Positions 35,192 through 44,088 of a stretch of DNA of 64,000 nt are shown in pieces. The stretch is from Flavobacterium frigoritolerans (lineage in GTDB: Bacteria > Bacteroidota > Bacteroidia > Flavobacteriales > Flavobacteriaceae), in assembly GCF_025847275.1 (NCBI RefSeq), contig NZ_JAOZEV010000009.1, forward strand, positions 118,487 through 182,486, in the 5' to 3' direction. The translations under genes were made by a program, and so were the position numbers. Within the stretch, counting starts at the first letter, position 1; each line of letters starts with the position of its first letter. Under the pieces are notes generated by a model. That model did no database searches and was not told where the DNA came from. It saw only the letters and a program-made list of their open reading frames with translations.

Positions 35192-36295
35192 ATGAAATTT
35201 TTAAAATCATTAATAATAGGAAGCTTTTTTCTGTTGTCATTTTCGAATAGTATTGCCCAAGATTTAAAACCTGGATTTGATAAAGCAGAATATAGAGAGT
35301 TGATATATATAGCTACTCAATCGACAGAATCTCCTGAAAAAGCAAAACTAATTCCTCAGCCAGAGCACTCTAAATTAGTGTATAGAAGTAAGCCAATAGG
35401 ATTGGACAATCTTTGGGAATTATGGCTAAAGGATGAAAATACAGCTGTATTATGTACAAGAGGAACTACTGAAAAAGGCGAAAGCTGGCTTGCTAACCTT
35501 TATGCTGCAATGACACCAGCAAAAGGTGAATTAAAAATTTCAAATTCAGATACTTTTCAATATGAATTATCTACAAATAAAGACGCAGCAGTTCATACAG
35601 GATATCTGTTAAGTACAGCTTTTATTTCTAAAGAAATGCTTCCAAAAATTGATTCTTGTTACAATTCAGGAATTAAGAATTTCATAATAATGGGACATAG
35701 CCAAGGTGGAGGTATAAGTTATTTGCTTACGGCACACTTTTATAACTTACAAAGTAAAGGACTTTTACCTGCTGACATTCGTTTTAAAACGTATTGCAGT
35801 GCAGCACCAAAACCTGGAAATTTATATTTTGCTTATGATTACGAGCGTAAAACGCAAAATGGTTGGGCATTTAATGTAGTAAGTGCAGTAGATTGGGTAC
35901 CACAAACTCCTTTTTCAGTCGAAACAACAGAAGATTTGCCTATAGTAAGTCCGATTCCATTAGTAGAAGAAACGATTAAAAGCCAAACTTTTTTTAAGAG
36001 AATGTTTTTAAACATGGTATATGGTAAATTAACAGCCCCATCGTACAAAACAGTTAAGACTTATCAGAAATTGTTAGGTAAAGAAATTGCAAAAAGAGTG
36101 AAAGAATTTTTACCTGAATTTGTGCCACCTCCATTTTATAGCAGTAATAATTATGTGAGAACAGGAAATACGATTGTTCTATATCCGAATCCAAATGATG
36201 CGAATTACTATGAGAAATTCCCAAACAATACAAAGGACATAATGATGCATCATTCTTTTCCTCCATATTTATATCTCTTAAACCAATTGGAGTAA
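35192..36295 (+). CDS. Secreted class 3 lipase family protein
   Basis: A 367-residue protein with a signal peptide ending near SIAQD. The lipase nucleophile elbow IIMGHSQGGGISYLL is near residues 166-180. Preceding it is the family's oxyanion region VLCTRGTTEKGESWLANL. Downstream FNVVSAVDWVPQTPF supplies a candidate Asp and PPYLYL near the end follows MMHHSF, a candidate His. Such enzymes hydrolyse acylglycerols or other esters outside the cytoplasm. It stands alone, with a hairpin region downstream. Confidence 0.85.
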   Translation: MKFLKSLIIGSFFLLSFSNSIAQDLKPGFDKAEYRELIYIATQSTESPEKAKLIPQPEHSKLVYRSKPIGLDNLWELWLKDENTAVLCTRGTTEKGESWLANLYAAMTPAKGELKISNSDTFQYELSTNKDAAVHTGYLLSTAFISKEMLPKIDSCYNSGIKNFIIMGHSQGGGISYLLTAHFYNLQSKGLLPADIRFKTYCSAAPKPGNLYFAYDYERKTQNGWAFNVVSAVDWVPQTPFSVETTEDLPIVSPIPLVEETIKSQTFFKRMFLNMVYGKLTAPSYKTVKTYQKLLGKEIAKRVKEFLPEFVPPPFYSSNNYVRTGNTIVLYPNPNDANYYEKFPNNTKDIMMHHSFPPYLYLLNQLE

Positions 36296-36407
36296 GTTTA
36301 TATCCGTAAAGTTTTGCGCAATTAACTTTTTTTAAATCACCTGATAAGTAAGTCCCAAGGGAACATCATGTTCATAGGAAAGTTTTTTTTTCATAAGAAG
36401 CGCATTG

Positions 36408-36429
36408 GGGGTGTTATATTTAATACCCC
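36408..36429. terminator. Hairpin between convergent lipase and regulator genes
   Basis: GGGGTGTTA (36408-36416) pairs with TAATACCCC (36421-36429) over nine bases with one G-U pair and a TATT loop. It lies between two convergent stops, so it could terminate both genes, though neither side has a long T run. A 13-base palindrome GAACATCATGTTC lies just upstream (36361-36373). Confidence 0.4.
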
Positions 36430-36565
36430 GAGATAGGTATTGCTCCGCTGGAGCTATTAAAATTGATTTCTTGCGCTCCGTAACTTTGAGATCGGCCAAA
36501 AATAATAACTAAAAATAGCGATTGCATAACCTGAAACCAGAAACAAAAAATCTGAACTAAAAAAA

Positions 36566-37177
36566 TTAGTTAGAAGTAATTTGATAAGCACATCTTCTAT
36601 CACCTCCGATTATATGACTAACACGATTGATTATAACTTCTTTTCCTAATACAGATCTAAATGTATTTAATTCAGAAGAGCAAAATCCCTGACAAATTGT
36701 AGCCGCTGCACAAATAGGACAGTGGTTTTCGACCAAAAGATAGCCTTCCTCATTTTTGGAGTATTCAGCCATATAACCTTCTCTCGTTCTTATTTCGACA
36801 AGTTTTTGTAATTTTTGTTCAAGGTTATCAATAGTATCAATTTCTTCATGATACTTCTTTTTCCCTGTTTCTTCATAAACATCAATAACAGTTTGCATGG
36901 TGTTTTCTCCCATTGCGCTAATAATGTTTATTAGTTTTAACGTTAATTCGGCATGTGTATCTGGAAATTTTGAATTTCCATCAGCAGTAAGACTAAACAT
37001 CTTTTGAGGTCTGCCTACACCTTTTGATTCTTCCTGAGGATGAATAAAACCATCCTCAACAAGTTTAAGTAGCTGTTGTCTAACGCCTTCTTTTGTTATC
37101 TTAAGTTCATGTGCAATCTCGAGAGCCGTGAGAGAACCTCGCATTTTGAGCAGCATTAATATTTTATTTGTAGTCAT
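36566..37177 (-). CDS. SufR-like winged-helix regulator with a C-terminal Cys cluster
   Basis: A 203-residue regulator. The N-terminal winged helix is ALEIAHELKITKEGVRQQLLKLVEDGFI plus the wing GVGRPQKMFSLT. The C-terminal half has CPICAAATICQGFCSSELNTF and a final Cys in GGDRRCAYQI. This layout matches SufR-type repressors, in which conserved Cys residues bind an Fe-S cluster and sense iron or oxidative state. Its promoter overlaps a perfect 27-base palindrome (37209-37235), so autoregulation is likely. The divergent DUF2480-RND operon is a plausible second target (inference). Confidence 0.82.
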   Translation of the reverse strand: MTTNKILMLLKMRGSLTALEIAHELKITKEGVRQQLLKLVEDGFIHPQEESKGVGRPQKMFSLTADGNSKFPDTHAELTLKLINIISAMGENTMQTVIDVYEETGKKKYHEEIDTIDNLEQKLQKLVEIRTREGYMAEYSKNEEGYLLVENHCPICAAATICQGFCSSELNTFRSVLGKEVIINRVSHIIGGDRRCAYQITSN

Positions 37178-37195
37178 AAATTAATAAAACAAGTA

Positions 37196-37244
37196 TTTGG
37201 TTGTTTTATTATGCAAAATTATTAATTTTGCATAACTTTTCAAA
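37196..37244. promoter_or_regulatory. Face-to-face promoters sharing a perfect 27-bp palindrome
   Basis: Half-site TTATGCAAAATTA (37209-37221) is mirrored around T37222 to 37235. On the minus strand TAATTTTG (37214-37221) with TTTG at 37241-37244, spaced 19 bases, makes a full promoter for the SufR-like gene. On the plus strand TAATTTTG (37223-37230) with TTTG at 37196-37199, spaced 23, makes a second promoter toward the DUF2480-RND operon. A dimeric repressor on the palindrome would block both. Confidence 0.6.
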
Positions 37245-37477
37245 GCTGATCGGTGATATTATTAACCTAATCCCAATCAATCTGGTAAGTTACAGAATTA
37301 ATCAATGTAAAATTATAGATTATGTTATTAGAATTACAAGAGCTTCCCATTAGTTCATATGATATGATTGATCTACCCGTATATATTGTTCCGTACTGGA
37401 ATGTGCTAATGGAGATTTTAAAAACCTCATAGACCTTAGTTAAATAGTGAAACATTTTTTACAGCGTGCTCAACAAG

Positions 37478-37494
37478 TTTGAATAGTATTCAAA
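37478..37494. promoter_or_regulatory. 17-bp perfect palindrome upstream of the RND operon
   Basis: TTTGAATA, a central G and TATTCAAA form a perfect palindrome 89 bases before the DUF2480 start codon. It has the size of an operator for a dimeric repressor. No matching site was seen elsewhere in the window. Confidence 0.4.
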
Positions 37495-37582
37495 TTGGGC
37501 TGGGGATACCTATGTCCAAAAACTAGGAAGTTCCAAAAAAAATTAAAATTCAATAATACCTAAATTTTTTAATAATCAGAAT

Positions 37583-38080
37583 ATGGAAATAATAAATAAA
37601 ATAGATGCTTCGGGGATACAAACACTTGATTTACGCCATTATAAACCCAATGGGAATGATTTTATAGTATTTGATATTGTATCATTTCTTATAGAAGATT
37701 TTCTATTACAGGAAAAAACATTTCGATCAGAAATGGCTAAGATAGATTGGAATCAATTTACAGGGAAAGATGTGGTTATCTGTTGTTCTAATGATGCTAT
37801 TATCCCGCTTTGGGCTTATGCATTAATTAGTTCATTGTTAGCTACTCATGCATCTATTATTGTGTACTCAGTAACAGGAAATCATGAAAGTATTTTGTGG
37901 ATGGAAAGAATAAGAAAGATAGAATTTTCGGCTTATATAGGTCAGAAAGTAGTTTTAAAAGCAAATACAGCCATACCTGAAGAAATTCTAGTATTGGCTA
38001 CAAGTCAATTAATTAAATACGTACAAACCTTAATGTGGGGAGAAGCAGGTTCTCCTTTAATGATTTATAAAAGAAAATAA
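37583..38080 (+). CDS. DUF2480 family protein, first gene of the RND operon
   Basis: A 165-residue soluble protein. The DUF2480 pattern is visible: LDLRHYKPNGNDFIVFDIVSFLIEDFLLQEKTFR, the block VVICCSNDAIIPLWAYALISSLLA, and the C-terminal SQLIKYVQTLMWGEAGSPLMIYKR. The family is largely restricted to Bacteroidota and often has acidic or Cys/Asp metal-site-like residues, but no function is known. It lies eight bases before the efflux adaptor gene, so it is very probably cotranscribed with it. Confidence 0.82.
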   Translation: MEIINKIDASGIQTLDLRHYKPNGNDFIVFDIVSFLIEDFLLQEKTFRSEMAKIDWNQFTGKDVVICCSNDAIIPLWAYALISSLLATHASIIVYSVTGNHESILWMERIRKIEFSAYIGQKVVLKANTAIPEEILVLATSQLIKYVQTLMWGEAGSPLMIYKRK

Positions 38081-38088
38081 GAGATATA

Positions 38089-39213
38089 ATGAAAAAAACA
38101 ATAGCAATTCTGTTTATAGGAACACTTTCGATGGTTTCATGTAATACAAAAAGTACAGAACAAATAGAAAGTCCGACAGCATATCCAACACTTACACTAA
38201 AGGCTCAAGAAGCGAATGTTTCTGTTGAATATCCAACAACATTAGAAGGGGAACAAACAGTCGAAATACGCTCTAAAATTGACGGATATATTGAGCAGGT
38301 TTATGTAGAAGAAGGTTCGGTTGTTACCAAAGGAAAGCCTTTATTTAAAATAGATGCCAATAGTTATTTACAAGAAGTAAACAACAAAAAAGCAGCAGTT
38401 TTGGCAGCTGAAGCCAGTTTAGAAACAGCAGTTATTCAAACCAAAAGAACAGCAGCATTGGCAGAAAAGAAAATTATAAATACTTATGAATTAACTTCTG
38501 CTAAAAATATAGAACGAGTAAAAAGAGCCGAGTTAAGTCAGGCAAATGCCGATTTATCAGCTGCTAAATCAAAACTCGGTTTTACAAATATAGTGAGTCC
38601 AATAAATGGAGTAGTAGGAAGCCTACCGTATAAAATAGGAAGTTTGGTGAGTAGTTCGGCACCAGATCCTATAACTACAGTTGCCAATACCAAAAATATT
38701 TTTGCTTATTTCTCATTGAGTCAGCAACAGCTAAATTCTTTTTTGGGTCAATATTCAGGAAATCAATTAAAAGATAAATTTAAGAATATGCCAGAGGTTT
38801 CTTTACTAACTGCTGATGGAGAAATGTATCCACTAAAAGGAAAAATTCAAACTTTAAGTGGAGTCTTAAACGCAAGTACTGGTGCTGCAAATTTTAAGGC
38901 GGTTTTTCCAAATCCAGCTGCTAAACTTTGGAGTGGAGCAAGCGCTACGATAATTATTCCAACACAACTAGAAGATGCAATTTTGGTTCCTAAAAAAGCT
39001 GTATTTGAATTGCAAGGACGCTTTTTTGTTTTTACTGTAGATGCAAAAAACGTAGTGCATAATACCGAAATAAAAATAAGAAACACTGCAACCGAAAAAG
39101 AATATGTAGTAACAGAAGGTGTAAAATCTGGTGATAATATAGTTACTGATGGAATAGGGAATTTAAGAGATGGAGTAAAAATAGCACCGATAGCTTCTTT
39201 AGCTAAAAAATAA
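38089..39213 (+). CDS. RND efflux periplasmic adaptor (membrane fusion protein), system 1
   Basis: A 374-residue lipoprotein (lipobox MVSC). Domains in order: N-terminal beta-barrel strand, first half of lipoyl (VEIRSKIDGYIEQVYVEEGSVVTKGKPLFKID, about 60-90), helical hairpin (about 95-155), second lipoyl half (IVSPINGVVGSLPYKIGSLV), then beta-barrel and membrane-proximal domains. It links the inner-membrane pump to the outer-membrane channel and is of the AcrA/MexA type. The pump gene starts six bases after the stop. Confidence 0.92.
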   Translation: MKKTIAILFIGTLSMVSCNTKSTEQIESPTAYPTLTLKAQEANVSVEYPTTLEGEQTVEIRSKIDGYIEQVYVEEGSVVTKGKPLFKIDANSYLQEVNNKKAAVLAAEASLETAVIQTKRTAALAEKKIINTYELTSAKNIERVKRAELSQANADLSAAKSKLGFTNIVSPINGVVGSLPYKIGSLVSSSAPDPITTVANTKNIFAYFSLSQQQLNSFLGQYSGNQLKDKFKNMPEVSLLTADGEMYPLKGKIQTLSGVLNASTGAANFKAVFPNPAAKLWSGASATIIIPTQLEDAILVPKKAVFELQGRFFVFTVDAKNVVHNTEIKIRNTATEKEYVVTEGVKSGDNIVTDGIGNLRDGVKIAPIASLAKK

Positions 39214-39219
39214 CAAGTT

Positions 39220-42200
39220 ATGTTTAGAAAATTTATAGAAAATCCGGTATTATCCACCGTTATATCGATAATAATAGTGATTCTGGGATTATTAGGATTA
39301 GCTTCATTGCCTATCTCTCAATATCCCGAAATTGCTCCACCTACAGTTGTTGTAAGTGCATCTTATCAAGGTGCAAGTGCCGATGTAGTCATGAAAAGTG
39401 TGATTGTACCGCTAGAAGAACAAATAAACGGAGTTGAGAATATGAGCTATATGACTTCTACTGCGAGTAGTAATGGTAGTGCATCAATAACAATATTCTT
39501 TAAGCAGGGAACAAATCCTGATATGGCTGCAGTTAATGTTCAGAACAGAGTTACAAAAGCTACAAGTTTATTGCCCAATGAGGTTATAAAATCTGGGATT
39601 ACAACAAGCAAACAACTAAGTAGTACTGCTTTTAGTTTTTTGTTATATAGTAAAGACGGAAAGTATGACGAAAAATTTCTAGATAATTATTTGAGAATAA
39701 ATATTATGCCTGAGATGAAACGTGTTGAAGGTGTAGGAGGAACTGAAATATATACAAGTCAGGAATATTCAATGCGTATTTGGTTAAAACCTGATGCAAT
39801 GGCAAGCCAAGGCTTAGTTCCCGATGATATTATTACAGCATTAAAAGAACAAAATATTGAAGCTGCTCCAGGGAAAATTGGAGAAAATAGTAAAGAATCT
39901 GTTCAATATGCGCTAAAATTTACCGGAAGATTAGAAAAACCAACAGAGTTTGAAAACATTGTTTTACGAAGCGGTAAACAAGGTAGTTTGTTACGTCTAA
40001 AAGATGTAGCCGATATTGAATTTGGTGCTTTAGATTATACGACTTCACTAATTACTCAAGGAAAAGTTTCTTCGGGAGGAGCAATAAGTCAAATTTCGGG
40101 ATCCAATGCCAGAGAACTTATTATTGCTTGTGAAGACATATTAAAAAAAGCATCCAAAGATTTTCCACCAGGATTAGAGTATCATACATTTCTAAATGCT
40201 AATGATTTTCTAGACGCTTCAATCGAAAAGGTAATTTATACTATTATTGAAGCTTTTATTCTGGTTTTTATAGTTGTATTTATCTTTTTGCAAGATTTTA
40301 GATCTACATTAATTCCTGCAATTGCAGTTCCAGTATCGATTATAGGAACCTTCTTTTTCTTAAAGTTATTTGGTTTTACTATTAATTTATTAACTCTTTT
40401 TGCTTTGGTTCTTGCCATTGGTATTGTTGTCGATGATGCGATTGTAGTTGTCGAGGCGGTTCATGCAAAATTAGATCAAGGCGCAAAATCAGCTAAGAAA
40501 GCAACTATACATGCTATGAGCGAGATTAGCGGAGCGATTATTTCGATTACTTTAATTATGTCGGCAGTATTTATTCCAGTTACATTTATCACAGGTTCAG
40601 CGGGAGTATTTTACAAACAATTTGGTTTAACATTGGCTGTAGCCATATTAATTTCGGCAGTTAATGCATTGACTTTAAGTCCTGCACTTTGTGCTATTTT
40701 ATTAAAACCACACGACTCTCAAAAATCAAATCATCCCAAAGGTTTCTTGCCCAAATTCTATGCGAGTTTTAATGTAGCTTTTGAAACCGTTACAAATAAA
40801 TACATTAATGCAGTTCGATTCTTGATTCGTAGAAAATGGATTTCATTAATTGCAATTGCAATCTTCGGAATAGTGTTTTATGTACTTATGAAAAACACAC
40901 CAACAGGTTTTGTACCTAATGATGATGGAGGAGCCATTTTTGGAAATGTAGTTTTACCACCATCATCGACTCTGGAGCGTACCGAAGAAATTACAAAAGA
41001 AATTGATAGTATTGCGAGAAGTATTCCCGAAATAGAACTTTCTTCAACTCTTTCTGGAATGGATTTAATTCACGGAAATGGGGGTTCTTATGGAGCATTG
41101 TTTATTAGGCTAAAGCCATGGAATGAAAGAAAAGGCAAAACTCAGGATGTTAATTCTATTGTTAGTCAGTTGTTTGAAAAAACTGCACATATAAAAGGAG
41201 CAAGCATTATTTTCTTTGCAGCACCAACCTTACAAGGATTTGGAAATAGTAACGGATTTGAAGTACAATTGCAAGATAAAACAGGAGGCAGCTATCAGAA
41301 TTTTGATAAGAATATCGGAAAGTTTATGGCAGCAATTAATCAACGTCCTGAGATAATGTATGCCACAAGCCCATTTAATATCGGTTTCCCCGAAATGGAA
41401 GTCAATGTTAATGTTGCGAAGTGCAAAGATGCGGGCGTATCTGTAAATACTGTGTTAAATACGCTTCAAGGGTATTTTGGTGGAATCTATGCTTCGGATA
41501 TTAATAGATTTGGAAAACAGTATCGAGTGATGTTACAATCACATCCTGATTATAGAGCAAAAGAAAGCGACATCAATAAAATTTTTGTTAGAACAGATAA
41601 AGGGCTAATGGCTCCGATATCGGAATTTGTAACGTTGAAAAAAACGTATGGTCCAGAATTTCTAAATAGGTTTAATTTATTTACTTCTACTACAGTTACT
41701 GGTGCACCAAATGCAGGATATAGTTCTGGTGATGCGATAAAGGCAATCGAAGAAGTAGCTGCTCAAACATTAGACAGAGGATATACATATCAGTTTTCTG
41801 GTTTAACCAAAGAAGAACTTTCTAGCGGAAGCCAAACAACCTTAATTTTCGGACTTTGTTTAATCTTTATTTACTTCTTGTTAAGTGCACAATACAAGAG
41901 TTATATCTTACCATTTTCGGTTTTATTATCCTTACCAATAGGACTCGCTGGGGCATTTATATTTGCGAATCTTTTTGGGGTTGACAATAACATTTTCCTT
42001 CAGATAAGTTTGATTATGCTAATTGGTCTTTTGGCAAAAAATGCAATTCTTATTGTAGAGTTTGCATTATTGCATCGCTTAAGCGGAAGAAGCCTTGTGC
42101 AGTCGGCAATATTCGGTGCAAGAGCCAGATTGAGACCAATATTAATGACCTCTTTTGCTTTTATCTTCGGACTAATTCCGCTGATGATTGCCACTGGAGC

Positions 42201-42369
42201 AGGAGCATTAAGTAACAGATCAATTGGTACAGCTGCTGTTGGCGGAATGTTGATTGGTACATTATTCGGGGTGTTTGTAATTCCGGTGCTGTTTATCATT
42301 TTTCAGTCTTTACAGGAGAAAATTGGAGGTGTCAAAGAACCAGTTCATGAGCCGAGAGTAATTGATTAA
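39220..42369 (+). CDS. RND efflux inner-membrane pump, HAE1 (AcrB) type, system 1
   Basis: A 1049-residue transporter with the twelve-helix RND layout. The proton-relay pair is in GIVVDDAIVVVEAVHAKL (TM4), the matching Lys in LLAKNAILIVEFAL (TM10). Porter-domain motifs include NVQNRVTKATSLLP and GAPNAGYSSGDAIKAIEE. HAE1 pumps expel drugs, dyes, detergents or bile-like compounds from the periplasm using the proton gradient. Substrate here is unknown. The length matches the family. Close paralogue at 49446. Confidence 0.95.
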   Translation: MFRKFIENPVLSTVISIIIVILGLLGLASLPISQYPEIAPPTVVVSASYQGASADVVMKSVIVPLEEQINGVENMSYMTSTASSNGSASITIFFKQGTNPDMAAVNVQNRVTKATSLLPNEVIKSGITTSKQLSSTAFSFLLYSKDGKYDEKFLDNYLRINIMPEMKRVEGVGGTEIYTSQEYSMRIWLKPDAMASQGLVPDDIITALKEQNIEAAPGKIGENSKESVQYALKFTGRLEKPTEFENIVLRSGKQGSLLRLKDVADIEFGALDYTTSLITQGKVSSGGAISQISGSNARELIIACEDILKKASKDFPPGLEYHTFLNANDFLDASIEKVIYTIIEAFILVFIVVFIFLQDFRSTLIPAIAVPVSIIGTFFFLKLFGFTINLLTLFALVLAIGIVVDDAIVVVEAVHAKLDQGAKSAKKATIHAMSEISGAIISITLIMSAVFIPVTFITGSAGVFYKQFGLTLAVAILISAVNALTLSPALCAILLKPHDSQKSNHPKGFLPKFYASFNVAFETVTNKYINAVRFLIRRKWISLIAIAIFGIVFYVLMKNTPTGFVPNDDGGAIFGNVVLPPSSTLERTEEITKEIDSIARSIPEIELSSTLSGMDLIHGNGGSYGALFIRLKPWNERKGKTQDVNSIVSQLFEKTAHIKGASIIFFAAPTLQGFGNSNGFEVQLQDKTGGSYQNFDKNIGKFMAAINQRPEIMYATSPFNIGFPEMEVNVNVAKCKDAGVSVNTVLNTLQGYFGGIYASDINRFGKQYRVMLQSHPDYRAKESDINKIFVRTDKGLMAPISEFVTLKKTYGPEFLNRFNLFTSTTVTGAPNAGYSSGDAIKAIEEVAAQTLDRGYTYQFSGLTKEELSSGSQTTLIFGLCLIFIYFLLSAQYKSYILPFSVLLSLPIGLAGAFIFANLFGVDNNIFLQISLIMLIGLLAKNAILIVEFALLHRLSGRSLVQSAIFGARARLRPILMTSFAFIFGLIPLMIATGAGALSNRSIGTAAVGGMLIGTLFGVFVIPVLFIIFQSLQEKIGGVKEPVHEPRVID

Positions 42370-42393
42370 GGAAGGTTCAAAGGTTCAGAGTTG

Positions 42394-42497
42394 CAAAGGT
42401 TCAGAGGGAATAGCTTTGTGATGTTTAAAGGTTTAAAGGTTCAAAGGTGCAGAGTTTCAAAGGTTCAGAGGGAATAGCTTTGTGATGTTTAAAGGTT
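42394..42497. repeat. Direct repeats inside the efflux operon
   Basis: A 40-base unit starting CAAAGGTTCAGAGGGAATAG is present at 42394-42433 and again at 42458-42497 (period 64) without a difference that I can see. The surrounding bases are AGGTTCAAAGG-type repeats like those at 20572 and 22281. The block separates the pump gene from the channel gene. Confidence 0.75.
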
Positions 42498-42608
42498 CAG
42501 AGTTTTGTGTTGAGCCAGCTTTGCGAACTTTACCTGAAACTATCAGCTAAAATAGGCTTCGCGAACCTTGCGGTTAAAATTATTGATTAAAACAAAAAAC
42601 ATATAATA

Positions 42609-43994
42609 ATGAACAAATACAATTATAAATTAATAGTCATCGTACTGCTTGTTAGTAGTATATGGAGTTCGTGTAAAATCACGAAACCCTATACAAAACC
42701 AGCTACGACAGTAACTTATCGTGAGCCTGTGAATAAGGACACTACAAACATGGCAACGATGAAATGGTCGGAATTATTTACAGATACTAATTTGCAACAA
42801 CTTATTTCAGATGGATTGGCAGCAAATCTAGATTTAAAGATTGCTGTAGAACGCATCAACCAATCAACAGTTAATCTTAAACTGAAAAAAGCTGCTTTTT
42901 TGCCTTCGCTAGATGGAAATGTTTCGGTAAAAGAATCCAGATTGGCTTTTCCGCAAGGGTTTGGGCTTTTTGACCAATCTACGCAATATGATTTAGGAAT
43001 TACTGCTGGATGGGAAGTTGATATTTGGGGAAAATTGAAAAGCGCCAAAAAAGGAGCTATTGCTAATTTATTGGCTACAGATGCAGCTAAACGTGCCGTT
43101 CAAACGCAATTGATTGCTAATATTGCTAATGCGTATTATGAGTTACTCATACTCGATGAACAATTAAAAGTACTTAAAAAGACTGCTAAGAATAGAGAAA
43201 CAGATGCGGAAACAATTAAGGTTCTTTTTGAAAATTCTATTATTAATGGGGTAGCAGTTGTGCAGAGTGAAGCCAATTTTTATGAAGCTGAATTAGCTAT
43301 TCCGGATATCGAACAAAAGATAACCGAAACCGAACATGCTTTATGCGTACTTCTTGCTAAATCTCCAACTAAGATTGAACGTAGTTCCCTAGAACAACAA
43401 AAACTTGTTTATGATCTTAAAATTGGAGTTCCGATGCAACTTCTTGCCAATAGACCAGATGTACAACAAGCCGAATATAATTTCAGAACAGCATTTGAAG
43501 AAAGTAATGTTGCAAGAGCTTATTTTTATCCTAGTTTGACTATTAGCGGAGCAGCAGGTTTTTCTAGCTTCGGGTTAAAAGATTGGTTTACAAACGGAGG
43601 GCTTTTTGGCAATATAGCTGGAGGACTTACACAACCCATCTTCAATAAAGGAATCAATAAGGCAAGATTAGCTACAGCATTGTCTTTGCAAAAAGAAGCG
43701 CTGTATAATTTTGAACTTTCGATGCTAAAAGCGAGTGAAGAAGTTTCGAATGCTTTGTCTAAATATGATAAAGCCACTTTAAAAGAAGAAAAAAGGAAAA
43801 AACAATTAGAAGCTTTATTCAAAGCAGTAGATTTTAATAAAGAGTTATTAAATAATTCTACGACCAATTACACCGATGTATTAACAGCTGAACAGAACTT
43901 GCTAAATGCGCAATTAAGAGGAATTGACGATCAAAGTCAGAAACTGCATGCTGTTGTGAATTTGTATCGTGCTCTTGGTGGAGGATGGAATTAA
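42609..43994 (+). CDS. TolC-like outer-membrane efflux channel lipoprotein, system 1
   Basis: A 461-residue outer-membrane factor of the NodT/OprM type with lipobox WSSC. The repeated TolC helix pattern is seen (NLQQLISDGLAANLDLKIAVERINQ, then PMQLLANRPDVQQAEYNFRTAFEESNVARAYFYPSL in the second half). It ends VVNLYRALGGGWN, the usual terminus. It would complete the tripartite exit duct of the pump encoded upstream. It is separated from the pump gene by 239 bases of repeat-rich DNA. Confidence 0.92.
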   Translation: MNKYNYKLIVIVLLVSSIWSSCKITKPYTKPATTVTYREPVNKDTTNMATMKWSELFTDTNLQQLISDGLAANLDLKIAVERINQSTVNLKLKKAAFLPSLDGNVSVKESRLAFPQGFGLFDQSTQYDLGITAGWEVDIWGKLKSAKKGAIANLLATDAAKRAVQTQLIANIANAYYELLILDEQLKVLKKTAKNRETDAETIKVLFENSIINGVAVVQSEANFYEAELAIPDIEQKITETEHALCVLLAKSPTKIERSSLEQQKLVYDLKIGVPMQLLANRPDVQQAEYNFRTAFEESNVARAYFYPSLTISGAAGFSSFGLKDWFTNGGLFGNIAGGLTQPIFNKGINKARLATALSLQKEALYNFELSMLKASEEVSNALSKYDKATLKEEKRKKQLEALFKAVDFNKELLNNSTTNYTDVLTAEQNLLNAQLRGIDDQSQKLHAVVNLYRALGGGWN

Positions 43995-44019
43995 TTTAAG
44001 ATAATCTAAGAAAAACAAT

Positions 44020-44054
44020 AAAGCCCAATTCTATTTTTTTTAGAGTTGGGCTTT
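44020..44054. terminator. Hairpin terminator between convergent operons
   Basis: AAAGCCCAATTCT (44020-44032) pairs with AGAGTTGGGCTTT (44042-44054) over 13 bases with one G-U pair. It lies between the stops of the efflux channel (plus) and the copper-type receptor (minus) and can serve both. Confidence 0.78.
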
Positions 44055-44088
44055 GGTTCTATTTATAAGTTAATTAAGAACGTAGTTA

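Noticed and set aside
36361..36373. 13-base palindrome GAACATCATGTTC as an operator
   Set aside because: It lies between two convergent gene ends, where an operator would have no promoter to control.
37321..37431. Short plus-strand frame of 36 codons (MLLELQELPISSYDM...) and an overlapping minus-strand frame at 37267-37455
   Set aside because: Neither has a recognisable family, and the two overlap each other. The plus frame could be a leader peptide, but nothing supports translation.
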